Source: Chromobacterium rhizoryzae
Lineage (GTDB): Bacteria > Pseudomonadota > Gammaproteobacteria > Burkholderiales > Chromobacteriaceae
Length of the DNA stretch: 64,000 nt
Reading direction: 5' to 3'
NCBI RefSeq assembly: GCF_020544465.1
Contig: NZ_CP066126.1
Span: 2,790,001-2,854,000, forward strand
Each line of letters starts with the position of its first letter. Position 1 is the first letter of the stretch. The notes under the pieces are model-generated. The model searched no databases. It saw nothing but the letters and a program-made list of their open reading frames with translations, and had not been told where the DNA came from. A program made the position numbers and the translations under genes. Shown here in pieces: positions 1 to 7,917 of this stretch.

Positions 1-717
1 GTCCACGCCGATGTAGAACTTCTTGGCGCCCTTGGCCGCCTGGATCACGCCCATATTGGACAGCGCCGCCGCGGCGAACACCACGTCCACGCCGCGATCG
101 AACTGGCTCTTGGCCAATTCCCCGCCGCGCGCCGGGTCGTTGAAGGCGGCGTGGGTGGTGCCTATCATGTTCTGCATCACCACCGCCTTGGGATTGGCGT
201 ACTTGGCGCCCTGGGCGTAACCGCAGCCGAAGGCGCGGATCAGCGGCACGTCCATGCCGCCCAGATAGCCCACCTTGCCGCTCTTGGACTTGAGCGCGGC
301 GGCCATGCCCACCAGGAAGGAGCCTTCCTGCTCCTTGAAGGCGATGCTCTGCACATTCGGGCCCTTGGCCACCGAATCCACCAGCGTGAACTTCACCTTG
401 GGGAATTCCTTGGCCACGGTCTCGATGGACTGGGTGTAGGCGAAGCCCACCGCCACCACCAGGTCGGCGCCCTTGCGCGCCATATTGCGCAGCATCTGCT
501 CTTTCTGAGCGTCGTTGCTGACCTGGCCTTCGCGGTAGTTGATGTGGAATTCTTTCTTGAAACGTTCGGCGCCGTTGAATGCCGCTTCATTGAAGCTCTT
601 GTCGAACTTGCCCGCCTGATCGTAGATCACGGCGACAGTGAAATCCTTGGCTGCAACCGGGCCTGCCAGCAAGATGGCAGCGGTTGCGCCTGCGATGTGT
701 TTCAGCGCAAACGTCAT
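1..717 (-). CDS. BMP-family ABC transporter substrate-binding protein (3' end outside window)
   Basis: Periplasmic binding protein of the basic membrane protein (BMP/Med/PnrA) family, which in characterised members binds purine nucleosides or related ligands for an ABC importer. The ATG at 715-717 opens a 239-codon frame that runs off the left edge. The N-terminus is a signal peptide (hydrophobic stretch, residues 8-20, ending GPVAA) with no lipobox, so a soluble periplasmic protein is expected. The mature part starts KDFTVAVIYDQAGKFDKSF, the usual BMP opening, and later holds VGYLGGMDVPLIRAFGCGY, also typical. The permease and ATPase genes would lie outside the window. Ligand is not predictable from this fragment; family call is firm. 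Confidence 0.88.
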   Translation of the reverse strand, partial: MTFALKHIAGATAAILLAGPVAAKDFTVAVIYDQAGKFDKSFNEAAFNGAERFKKEFHINYREGQVSNDAQKEQMLRNMARKGADLVVAVGFAYTQSIETVAKEFPKVKFTLVDSVAKGPNVQSIAFKEQEGSFLVGMAAALKSKSGKVGYLGGMDVPLIRAFGCGYAQGAKYANPKAVVMQNMIGTTHAAFNDPARGGELAKSQFDRGVDVVFAAAALSNMGVIQAAKGAKKFYIGVD

Positions 718-1138
718 GTTTTATCTTTTCTATGTGGATTACAGGCGATGCGACAGCGCCGCGGGCGGCGTTGCCGGCGCTTCAAGCGAAAGACGGAGGG
801 GGAAACCGAGTGGACCGCGGCTGCCGGAGCAGACGGGACGAAACAGAACCACGCCGCTGCGAACCGCAGCGGATACAACGCGCCAATTGAAGCTGCCGGA
901 TTGTAGGCAGCCCGCCGCCGGCTGTAAACCGGCGTGGCCGAATCCTGCAACAACAGGTCGAAAAACGGACAGCCCGCCGTATGAGAGGCGGCACGGCGAG
1001 TGCGGCTTCGAAATGCTCATATACCAAACGTACATTCCGCTTTCTCAGCCGCGGCACCTTGTCCCGCTCCCGCTCGCTAGACTTTGAACAGGCTCTGAAA
1101 ACTAGGGCGACGGGCCGTCGGCAGCGCTCACCCCCCGC
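718..1138. other. 421-bp intergenic region with decayed repeat copy
   Basis: This is the only gene-free stretch over 300 bases. The first part should carry the promoter of the BMP-family gene, though no clear -35/-10 pair could be picked. From about 960 to 1095 it holds a copy of the dispersed 140-bp repeat whose left end has decayed. The short ORFs that cross it are not supported as genes. Confidence 0.6.
960..1095 (+). repeat. Dispersed 140-bp MITE-like repeat, copy E (left end decayed)
   Basis: Shares the core TTCGAAATGCTCAT, then TACATTCCGCTTTCTCAG, then CTTGTCCCGCTC with the other copies, and ends TTTGAACAGGCTC at 1095 followed by TGA. The left terminus around 960 no longer matches GAACCTGTTTACGATC, so the boundary is approximate and no target duplication can be read. 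This copy lies downstream of cysN (convergent orientation) and upstream of the BMP-family gene, and is not joined to a TAA stop codon. It belongs with copies C and D, which share a GGCACGGCGAGTGCC-type internal hairpin. Confidence 0.75.
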
Positions 1139-2575
1139 TCAGCGCGGAAACAGCTGGCCGATGTCCTTGGCCTCCCAGTGCGGGAAGTATTTGCGCACCA
1201 GCGCGTTCAACTCCAGCTCGAAGGCGCGCAAGCGCTGCAATTCGTCCTGCGGCGCGGCCGCCTGCTCCGTCCTGGCCGCCGTGATCATGCCGGCGCCGGC
1301 GGTGGCGTTGCTCAGCCGGTCGATCACGATGAAGCTGCCGGTGCCGCGGCAGGCGGCGTAAGCGTCTATCACCGCCGGCGCGTTCAGGCTGATCCGGCAC
1401 AGCGCGATCTCGTTCAGGTGCAGCGCCTCGGCCGGCTTCTGCTCCAGCGTGTTGACGTCCACCTGGTGCAGGATGGCCTCCACCCGGCCGGTGACGAATT
1501 TGCCGGCCAGCTTGAAGCCGTACTCCTTGCCGGCGCGCAAGGGCGCGTCCTGCATCCACACCAGATGCGCGTCCAGGCTGGCCGCCACCGCCGGCGGCGG
1601 CTGGTCGGCGCGCACCAGCATATCGCCGCGCGACACGTCGATCTCGTCTTCCAGCGTCAGCGTGATCGCCTCGCCGGCCCCGGCCGCGGCCAGTTCGCCC
1701 TCGTAAGCCACCACGGCCTTGACCTTGCTGCGGCGGCCGGACGGCAGCGCCAGCACCTCGTCGCCGGGGCGGATCTCGCCGGCGGCGATAGTGCCGCAGA
1801 AGCCGCGGAAGTCCAGATTGGGCCGGTTCACGTACTGCACCGGCAGGCGGAAGCCTTCCAGCGCCGCGTCGCTGCGCACTTCCACCGTTTCCAGCAACTG
1901 CATCAGCGTCGGCCCCTGATACCAGGGCGCGCCCTCGCCGCGGCTGACCACATTGTCGCCGCGCAGCGCGGAGATCGGCACAAAGCGGATGTCCGGAATC
2001 GCCAGGCCCTCGGCGAAGGCCAGATACTCGTCGCGAATGCGCTCGAACACCGCCGGATCGTAATCCACCAGGTCCATTTTGTTCACCGCCACGATCACAT
2101 GACGGATGCCCAGCAAACTGACGATGTAGCTGTGGCGGCGGGTCTGGGTCTGCACCCCGCGCCGCGCGTCGATCAGAATGATGGCCAGATTGCTGGTGGA
2201 CGCGCCGGTGGCCATATTGCGGGTGTACTGCTCATGGCCCGGGCAATCGGCGATGATGAACTTGCGCTTGTCGGTGCTGAAATAGCGGTAGGCGACGTCG
2301 ATGGTGATGCCCTGCTCGCGCTCCGCCTGCAAACCGTCCACCAGCAAGGCCAGGTCTATCTCCTGATCGGTGGTGTTGTATTTCTTGGAGTCGCGCTCTA
2401 TCGCCGCCAGCTGATCCTCGAAGATCAGCTTGGAATCGTGCAGCAGCCGGCCGATCAAGGTGGACTTGCCGTCGTCCACGTTGCCACAGGTGATGAAGCG
2501 CAGCAGATCCTTGTTTTCGTGCTGGCGCAGGTATTCCAGGATGTCGCCGGCGATCAGATCGGATTGGTGGGTCAT
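1139..2575 (-). CDS. cysN: Sulfate adenylyltransferase subunit 1 (CysN GTPase)
   Basis: GTPase subunit of ATP sulfurylase; GTP hydrolysis drives formation of adenylylsulfate from sulfate and ATP in cytoplasmic sulfate assimilation. The 478-residue length matches CysN without a fused CysC kinase. An EF-Tu-like G domain is visible: GNVDDGKSTLIGR (P loop), DCPGHEQYTRNM (G3) and VNKMDL (G4), followed by beta-barrel domains. The ATG overlaps the cysD stop as ATGA, so translation of the pair is probably coupled. No APS kinase, cysH or cysI lies beside it in the window. Confidence 0.97.
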   Translation of the reverse strand: MTHQSDLIAGDILEYLRQHENKDLLRFITCGNVDDGKSTLIGRLLHDSKLIFEDQLAAIERDSKKYNTTDQEIDLALLVDGLQAEREQGITIDVAYRYFSTDKRKFIIADCPGHEQYTRNMATGASTSNLAIILIDARRGVQTQTRRHSYIVSLLGIRHVIVAVNKMDLVDYDPAVFERIRDEYLAFAEGLAIPDIRFVPISALRGDNVVSRGEGAPWYQGPTLMQLLETVEVRSDAALEGFRLPVQYVNRPNLDFRGFCGTIAAGEIRPGDEVLALPSGRRSKVKAVVAYEGELAAAGAGEAITLTLEDEIDVSRGDMLVRADQPPPAVAASLDAHLVWMQDAPLRAGKEYGFKLAGKFVTGRVEAILHQVDVNTLEQKPAEALHLNEIALCRISLNAPAVIDAYAACRGTGSFIVIDRLSNATAGAGMITAARTEQAAAPQDELQRLRAFELELNALVRKYFPHWEAKDIGQLFPR

Positions 2576-3501
2576 CAGAAATATCCTTCCATCTTTTTCT
2601 TTTCCATCGAACCGGCGCTGTCGTGGTCTATCACCCGGCCCTGACGCTCGGAAGTGCGGGTCAGCAGCATCTCCTGAATGATGTCCGGCAGTGTGGCCGC
2701 CTGCGATTCCACCGCGCCGGTCAGCGGATAACAGCCCAGGGTGCGGAAGCGGACGCGGCGGGTTTCAATGCTCGCCTTCTCCGCCGGGCTCAGATAATCC
2801 AGTATCCGCTCGTCGTCTATCATGATCAGCGTGCCGTCGCGCGCTATCACCGGCCGTTCGGCGGCGAAGTACAGCGGCACGATCTCGATGTTTTCCAGGA
2901 AGATGTATTGCCAGATATCCAGCTCGGTCCAGTTGGACAGCGGGAACACCCGTATGCTCTCACCCTTGTCTATCTTGCTGTTGTAGATGTTCCAGAGCTC
3001 GGGCCGCTGGTTCTTCGGGTCCCAGCGGTGGTTGCGGTCGCGGAAGGAATACACCCGCTCCTTGGCCCGGCTTTTTTCCTCGTCGCGGCGAGCGCCGCCG
3101 AAAGCGGCGTCGAAACCGTATTTGTTCAAAGCCTGCTTCAGGCCCTCGGTCTTCATCACGTCGGTGTGCTTGGCGCTGCCGGCGGTGAACGGATTGATGC
3201 CGGCGTCCACGCCCTCCTGGTTGACGTGGACGATCAGATCCCAGCCGTACTCTCGCGCCTGCTTGTCGCGCAGCGCGATCATTTCCTTGAACTTCCAGGT
3301 GGTGTCCACGTGCATCAAGGGAAACGGCGGCTTGCCCGGCGCAAACGCTTTCTTGGCCAGATGCAGCATCACCGCCGAATCCTTGCCTATCGAATACAGC
3401 ATCACCGGGTTTTCGAATTCCGCGGCCACTTCGCGAATGATGTGGATAGACTCCGCTTCCAACTGCTTGAGGTGAGTCAGCCTCTGTTGACCGATGTTCA
3501 T
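2575..3501 (-). CDS. cysD: Sulfate adenylyltransferase subunit 2 (CysD)
   Basis: Catalytic subunit of ATP sulfurylase, partner of CysN. It is an ATP-pyrophosphatase-type enzyme with the PP-loop YSIGKDSAVMLHLA and the conserved region GARRDEEKSRAKER. The ATG at 3499-3501 is preferred: it gives 308 residues, close to the 302 of E. coli CysD, and has AGGA just upstream (spacing short). A longer frame would need a TTG at 3531. The gene starts the cysDN operon. A TTGATT-17-TATAAC promoter lies about 70 bases upstream and the leader holds an 8-bp stem hairpin. A CysB-type activator would be expected, but no site was identified. Confidence 0.96.
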   Translation of the reverse strand: MNIGQQRLTHLKQLEAESIHIIREVAAEFENPVMLYSIGKDSAVMLHLAKKAFAPGKPPFPLMHVDTTWKFKEMIALRDKQAREYGWDLIVHVNQEGVDAGINPFTAGSAKHTDVMKTEGLKQALNKYGFDAAFGGARRDEEKSRAKERVYSFRDRNHRWDPKNQRPELWNIYNSKIDKGESIRVFPLSNWTELDIWQYIFLENIEIVPLYFAAERPVIARDGTLIMIDDERILDYLSPAEKASIETRRVRFRTLGCYPLTGAVESQAATLPDIIQEMLLTRTSERQGRVIDHDSAGSMEKKKMEGYF

Positions 3502-3543
3502 GCTTCCTGCCCATCCTGTAGATGCGCTCAAATCTACCGAAAG

Positions 3544-3569
3544 CCCATCGGCGCATCAAAACCGATGGG
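3544..3569 (-). promoter_or_regulatory. Leader hairpin at the predicted 5' end of cysDN mRNA
   Basis: CCCATCGG (3544-3551) and CCGATGGG (3562-3569) form a perfect 8-bp stem with a 10-base loop. On the minus strand it begins at the downstream edge of the predicted -10 box, so it would lie at or within a few bases of the mRNA start. It could stabilise the 5' end or act as a simple leader control element. There is no T run after it, so it is not a standard terminator. Function is inferred. Confidence 0.5.
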
Positions 3570-3597
3570 TTATATCAATATGCTCTTAGCAAATCAA
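3569..3597 (-). promoter_or_regulatory. Predicted sigma70 promoter of cysDN
   Basis: On the minus strand TTGATT (3597-3592) and TATAAC (3574-3569) are separated by exactly 17 bases, each matching consensus well. The predicted start falls just upstream of cysD and next to the leader hairpin. A good basal promoter at a sulfur gene is mildly unexpected, because cys promoters usually have weak -35 boxes and need CysB. Confidence 0.6.
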
Positions 3598-3709
3598 CAA
3601 TTAGTCCAAAGGGCAATAAGAACGCCAGGACGGACGCTGCGGAATCTTCGGCCCACGCTGCAATAACTGTCTACATTAGTACAAATACGCAAGCCGCACG
3701 GAGACAGCG

Positions 3710-5866
3710 ATGAGCCCCGCCGCAGAGCCGGAATACCAAATCGTCGCCACGCTGCACTGCCCGGACGGCCTGTCGGTGCTGCTGGCCAGCCGCGACGGCG
3801 CGGCGCTGGCGCTGGTGGAGTCCGCGTCCGAGCTGCCGGACGCGCCGCCGCGCCCGGCCTTCCGCCATCCCTTGCTACAAGCCTGGCAGGGCCAGGCCCG
3901 CCTGGACGGCAAACCCTACGCCGTCTACCGGCAGGACACGCTGCAGCCCTTGCGTCTGAAGGCGCTGGCCGCGCTGCCGCTGGCCGAGCGCATCGGCCTG
4001 GCCTGCGACATCCTGGAGCCGCTGATCCACCTGCACGCCAGCGGCAAATGCCTGGGGCGGCTCTATCCCGAAACCGTGCTCGCCGACATCCACCAGCGCG
4101 TCGCGCTGCTGGGCGAACACGCCTGCCAGGCCTTGAACCCGGAACGGCTGCGCCAAGAGCTGTCTCAGGCCGAACAACTGCTGCGCTGGCTGATCAGCGC
4201 CGGCGCGCCGGAACGGGACTGCGATCCGGAGCTGGAGCAATGGCTGGACGCGCTGCGCGACCCGGCGGCCGACGCCGGCGCCTGCCGCCGCGCGCTGGCC
4301 GGGCTGCAGGACTGGCTGGCCCGCCATCAACGCTTCAACCGCCAGGAAGGCGGCCGCGCCGCGCTGGACCACTTGCTGCAACGCATGCGCCACGCGCCGG
4401 ACTTTCCGGCGCTGTCCCAGGCCATCGCCGCCATCAACAAGAGCAACAACGCCGACAGCGAGCGCCTGCAAGCGCTGTCCAGCGCCATCCTCAAAGATGT
4501 GTCGCTGACCAATAAGCTGCTGAAAGTGGTGAATTCCGCCAATTTCAGCCAGTACGGCGGCGCGGTCAGCACCATCTCGCGCGCCATCGTGATCCTGGGC
4601 TTCGACACCATACGCAATCTGGCGCTCAGCCTGCTGCTGTTCGAACACCTGCACAACCGCGCCCACGCCGACGAGATCCGCGACGTGGCGATCAAGACCT
4701 TGTTCACCGGCCTGCTGGCCCGCTCGCTGGCGCCGGCCTGCGGCGTGCGCGAGGCGGAAGAAGCCTTGATTTGCGGCATGCTGCAAAACCTGGGCGAACT
4801 GCTGTGCGTCAACTACTTCCGCGACGAGTACCGGCAAATCCAGACGCTGATCGCCGCCGGCGCCGGCGTCGACCAGGCCGCGCACCAGACGCTGGGCGCC
4901 CATTACGCCGACCTGGGCGCCGCCACCGCCGCCTTGTGGCGTTTTCCGGAACGGATTCTGACCGGCATGGAACCGATGCCGGCCGGCGCGGTGCGCCAGC
5001 CGCAAACCGGCGAGATGCGGATGAAGGCGCTAAGCTCGCTGTGCCGCGAACTGGTCTGCCAGCTGACCCAGAGCGGCATCGACCAGGCCGACGCCAGCCG
5101 CAAGCTGCTGCAACGCTACAGCCGGGCGCTGGCGCTGGAGTGGGCGCCGCTGGAACGGGAACTGGCGCAGGCGCAAACCCAGCTCACCGCCTATCTGGCG
5201 GAACTGGGCCCGGAAGCCGGCCAAGGGCCGCGCTCGCAGGCCTTGCGCCAGGCCAGGCTGGACAAGAGCGCGCCGCCGCCCAGCCCCGCCGCGCCGCCGC
5301 CGCCCGCGCCGGACCCCACCCGGCTGCAGGCCACCGCCGGCTCCGCCGGCCGGATCGCTGTGCTGTCCGCCGGCGTGCAGGACATCACCAACACCCTGCT
5401 GGGCGATTACAAGCTCAACGACCTGCTGCGCATCATTCTGGAAACCATGTACCGCGGACTGGGCTTCGACCACGCGCTGATCTGCGCGCGCAGCGGGGCC
5501 GATCTGCCGCTGCAGGCGCGCTTCGGTTTCGGCGAAAAAGTGGAGTTGCTGCTGCCGGCGCTGCGCGCCGACATCGACAGCGGCGACAGCCTGTTCCGCA
5601 AGGCGCTGGAACGCAACGCCGACATGCTGATAGACGACATCGACGCGCCGGCCATCGCCCAGCACATCCCGGCCTGGTTCCGCCAGATGGGCGTCGCCCA
5701 TACCTTTGTGCTGCTGCCGCTGTCCTTGGACAAACGCAAGCTGGGCATACTCTACGGCGACCGCCGCCAGGCCGGCTCGCTGGCCATCGCGCCGGAGCAG
5801 CTCAGCCTGCTGAAGACGCTGCGCAATCAGGCCTTGCTCGCCATCCGCCAACAGCCCGCGCGCTAA
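3710..5866 (+). CDS. HDOD-GAF regulatory protein with degenerate kinase-like N-terminus
   Basis: 718-residue cytoplasmic signalling protein. Residues about 1-180 look like a worn Ser/Thr-kinase C-lobe (LIHLHASGKCLGRLYPETVLAD resembles the catalytic-loop region, but the HRD and DFG residues are missing). Residues about 218-420 are an HDOD domain (ILKDVSLTNKLLKVVNSA, then VSTISRAIVILGFDTIRNLA). A Pro/Ala linker at about 520-540 leads to a C-terminal GAF domain (about 550-718). HDOD proteins lack HD-phosphodiesterase residues and usually act in motility, c-di-GMP or stress signalling. The ATG follows GGAGACAG. Its TAA stop is joined directly to repeat copy D. Ligand and output are unknown. Confidence 0.85.
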   Translation: MSPAAEPEYQIVATLHCPDGLSVLLASRDGAALALVESASELPDAPPRPAFRHPLLQAWQGQARLDGKPYAVYRQDTLQPLRLKALAALPLAERIGLACDILEPLIHLHASGKCLGRLYPETVLADIHQRVALLGEHACQALNPERLRQELSQAEQLLRWLISAGAPERDCDPELEQWLDALRDPAADAGACRRALAGLQDWLARHQRFNRQEGGRAALDHLLQRMRHAPDFPALSQAIAAINKSNNADSERLQALSSAILKDVSLTNKLLKVVNSANFSQYGGAVSTISRAIVILGFDTIRNLALSLLLFEHLHNRAHADEIRDVAIKTLFTGLLARSLAPACGVREAEEALICGMLQNLGELLCVNYFRDEYRQIQTLIAAGAGVDQAAHQTLGAHYADLGAATAALWRFPERILTGMEPMPAGAVRQPQTGEMRMKALSSLCRELVCQLTQSGIDQADASRKLLQRYSRALALEWAPLERELAQAQTQLTAYLAELGPEAGQGPRSQALRQARLDKSAPPPSPAAPPPPAPDPTRLQATAGSAGRIAVLSAGVQDITNTLLGDYKLNDLLRIILETMYRGLGFDHALICARSGADLPLQARFGFGEKVELLLPALRADIDSGDSLFRKALERNADMLIDDIDAPAIAQHIPAWFRQMGVAHTFVLLPLSLDKRKLGILYGDRRQAGSLAIAPEQLSLLKTLRNQALLAIRQQPAR

Positions 5867-6007
5867 GAAGCGGTTTACGATCTGCTGCGCGTCGTGAGAC
5901 GTGGCACGGTGAGCACCGCTTCGAAATGCTCATCCCCCCTTGTACACTCCGCTTTCTCAGCCGCAACGCCTTGTTCCGCTCTGGCTCGCGAAGGGTTGAA
6001 CCGGCGC
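5867..6007 (+). repeat. Dispersed 140-bp MITE-like repeat, copy D
   Basis: 141-bp element starting GAAGCGGTTTACGATCTGC and ending GTTGAACCGGCGC. It is flanked by TAA at 5864-5866 (stop of the HDOD gene) and TAA at 6008-6010, read as a 3-bp target duplication. The second TAA overlaps the TAG stop of the convergent aminotransferase gene, so the element exactly fills the space between two stop codons. The internal core TTCGAAATGCTCAT...TGTACACTCCGCTTTCTCAGCCG is shared with the other copies. It contains no gene. Confidence 0.85.
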
Positions 6008-7365
6008 TAAACCACCTCGCCGGCGAAACCGTCCAAGGCCTCCAGCAGGCGATCGATGTCGGCGAACTCCGCGTCCGGACACAGCAGCAACATATTGTGG
6101 AAGGGCGTGATCAGGAAACCGCGGTTGAGCAGGTAAAGATGGATCACCCGCTCCAGCTCCTCGTCCAGCATCGCCCCCGCCTCGCTGCCGTTGCGCGGCG
6201 GGCGCGGGGAAAACTGGAACTCGCAGCGCGCGCCGACGCGGCTCACGCACCACGGCAGCCGCCAGCGTTCTATCCAGTCCTGCAAGCCGTCCGCCAGATG
6301 CTGGGCCAGCGCGAACATCCGCTGATAGGCGGCGTCGCTCATCACCTCGGCCAGGTTGGCGCGCATCGCCGCCGCGGCCAGCATATTGCCGCTCAAGGTG
6401 GTGCCGATGCCGGAATGACCGGGCGCGGCCGCGCGCTTGGCGCGCTGCGCCCGCTCCGCCAATTCCGCGCTGAAGCCGTACACCGCGCACGGCAGGCCGC
6501 CGCCCAGCGGCTTGCCCAACACCAGAGCGTCCGGCTTCAGGCCGTAGGCCGCGCCGTAGCCGCCCGGCCCGCTGCTGATGGTGTGGGTTTCGTCCAAGAG
6601 CAGATAGCTGCCGTAGCGGCGGATCAAATCCTGGGCCTCGCTCCAGTAACCGGGATCCGGCAACACCATGCCGATATTGGTCATCACCGGCTCGGCCAGC
6701 ACGCAGGCCGTCCGCTCGTCGCTGAGGGCCCGCTCCAGCGCTTCCAGATCGTTGAACTCCACCACCCGGGTATGCGCGGCCGGATCGTGGACCTGGCCCA
6801 GCAGGCTGGCGCGCCGCCTGGGCCGGCCGTCGACCAGATCGACGAAGGCATCGTCCACCGTGCCGTGGTAACAGCCGTTGAACACGACGACCTGATCCCG
6901 GCCGCTGGCGGCGCGCAGCCAGCGCAGCGCGAAGCGGTTGGCGTCGCTGGCGCTGAGGGCGAACTGCCAGTGCGACAGGCCGAAGCGCCGCGCCAGTTCC
7001 TCCGCCACCCAGACCGCGTCCGGCGACGGCAGCATGGCGGTCAGGCCGCGCGCCGCCTGTTCGGCGATGGCGCGCGCCACCGGCTCCGGCGAATGGCCGA
7101 ACATCGCGCCGGTGTCGCCCAGGCAGAAATCCAGGTATTCATGGCCGTCCACGTCGCGCAGCCGCGCGCCCCGGGCCTCTTCCACGTAGAGATTGAAGGG
7201 AGTGGACCAGTCCGCCATCCAGTGCAAGGGCGCGCCGAACAGCAAATGCTCGCCGCCGGCGGCGGACAGCTGCCGCGAACGCGGGCGCCGCTCGGAAAAC
7301 ATCGCCAGTTCCTGCCGGTGCAAGGCCTGGGCCTTGTCGAAATCGATGCCGTGACGCAAAGCCAT
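6007..7365 (-). CDS. Class III PLP-dependent aminotransferase (glutamate-1-semialdehyde-mutase-like)
   Basis: 452-residue fold-type I aminotransferase, class III. It shows the PLP-phosphate region NGCYHGT, the Asp that binds the pyridine nitrogen in LLLDETHTISS (near residue 258), and the Schiff-base lysine in LVLGKPLGGGLPCAVYG (near residue 283). The overall resemblance is to the glutamate-1-semialdehyde 2,1-aminomutase group, but heme-type HemL features are not complete, so it is probably a transaminase or mutase of another amino acid. The ATG has AGGAGA at good spacing. It is monocistronic and convergent with the HDOD gene. Substrate is unknown. Confidence 0.87.
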   Translation of the reverse strand: MALRHGIDFDKAQALHRQELAMFSERRPRSRQLSAAGGEHLLFGAPLHWMADWSTPFNLYVEEARGARLRDVDGHEYLDFCLGDTGAMFGHSPEPVARAIAEQAARGLTAMLPSPDAVWVAEELARRFGLSHWQFALSASDANRFALRWLRAASGRDQVVVFNGCYHGTVDDAFVDLVDGRPRRRASLLGQVHDPAAHTRVVEFNDLEALERALSDERTACVLAEPVMTNIGMVLPDPGYWSEAQDLIRRYGSYLLLDETHTISSGPGGYGAAYGLKPDALVLGKPLGGGLPCAVYGFSAELAERAQRAKRAAAPGHSGIGTTLSGNMLAAAAMRANLAEVMSDAAYQRMFALAQHLADGLQDWIERWRLPWCVSRVGARCEFQFSPRPPRNGSEAGAMLDEELERVIHLYLLNRGFLITPFHNMLLLCPDAEFADIDRLLEALDGFAGEVV

Positions 7366-7471
7366 GAAGCTCTCCTTGAAGGGGAAGACTGCGCGTCAGT
7401 ATATCCAGATGCCGTCGACGGCGGCAGCGGCGCCGGCCCTCCCCGGCACAAGGAACAGCCTGAATGCGACG

Positions 7472-7493
7472 AAGCCCGGCCGAGGCCGGGCTT
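7472..7493. terminator. Hairpin between two minus-strand genes
   Basis: AAGCCCGGC (7472-7480) and GCCGGGCTT (7485-7493) form a 9-bp GC-rich stem with a 4-base loop, 23 bases past the stop of the small HTH gene. It lacks a clear T run in the minus direction, so termination there is only likely. Confidence 0.45.
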
Positions 7494-7515
7494 TGTCAGC
7501 GCCGCAATGGCGGCT

Positions 7516-7728
7516 TTACAAGGGCAGATGGCCTGCCAGAGCGTTGATTTTTTGCAGCGCGCGGCGGAAGCGGCTGTGAGCGCGGGACACGGTGGACTCG
7601 CTGATGTCCATTTGCTGGGCGGCGAAGTAGCCGGTCATGCCCTCCACCTCCATCAGCCACACCGCTTCGCGCGAGCGTTTTTTCAGGCCGATCAGATCGG
7701 CCACCTGGTTGAAATCGTCAAGCTTCAT
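7516..7728 (-). CDS. Small HTH DNA-binding protein, TrfB/KorA-like
   Basis: 70-residue protein that is almost entirely a helix-turn-helix: EVEGMTGYFAAQQMDISEST followed by VSRAHSRFRRAL. The pattern (a repeated G-AA--MDIS-STVSRA segment and basic third helix) resembles the TrfB/KorA repressors of IncP plasmids and the sigma-70 region 4 fold. The ATG at 7726-7728 is chosen over an upstream in-frame start because GAGGAG lies 9-10 bases before it and homology-like sequence begins there. It stands alone between the aminotransferase and a flavoprotein, with no plasmid genes nearby. Target operator is unknown. Confidence 0.7.
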   Translation of the reverse strand: MKLDDFNQVADLIGLKKRSREAVWLMEVEGMTGYFAAQQMDISESTVSRAHSRFRRALQKINALAGHLPL

Positions 7729-7917
7729 CGCGCTGTTCTCCTCAGGCGTTCGCCTTCGCATCATGACAATCCATGCAGTGGGCGGCTTTCTCGACAATGA
7801 CGTGGCCGCGCGTTTCGCGCGACATTACCAGTATAGGGGCTTGCAAAAAAAATGCAGGCAGCGCTCCGTGTAAATACGCAGTCGCCGCCTATTGCGCTGG
7901 CGTGGACGCAACAGGCC

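Noticed and set aside
3502..3531. TTG start extending cysD by ten residues
   Set aside because: The ATG at 3501 gives the family length; the added residues have no counterpart.
4771..7800. 1009-codon open frame on the plus strand
   Set aside because: Antisense and out of frame to the HDOD gene and the aminotransferase; Arg/Ala/Gly-rich translation typical of GC-rich shadow frames.
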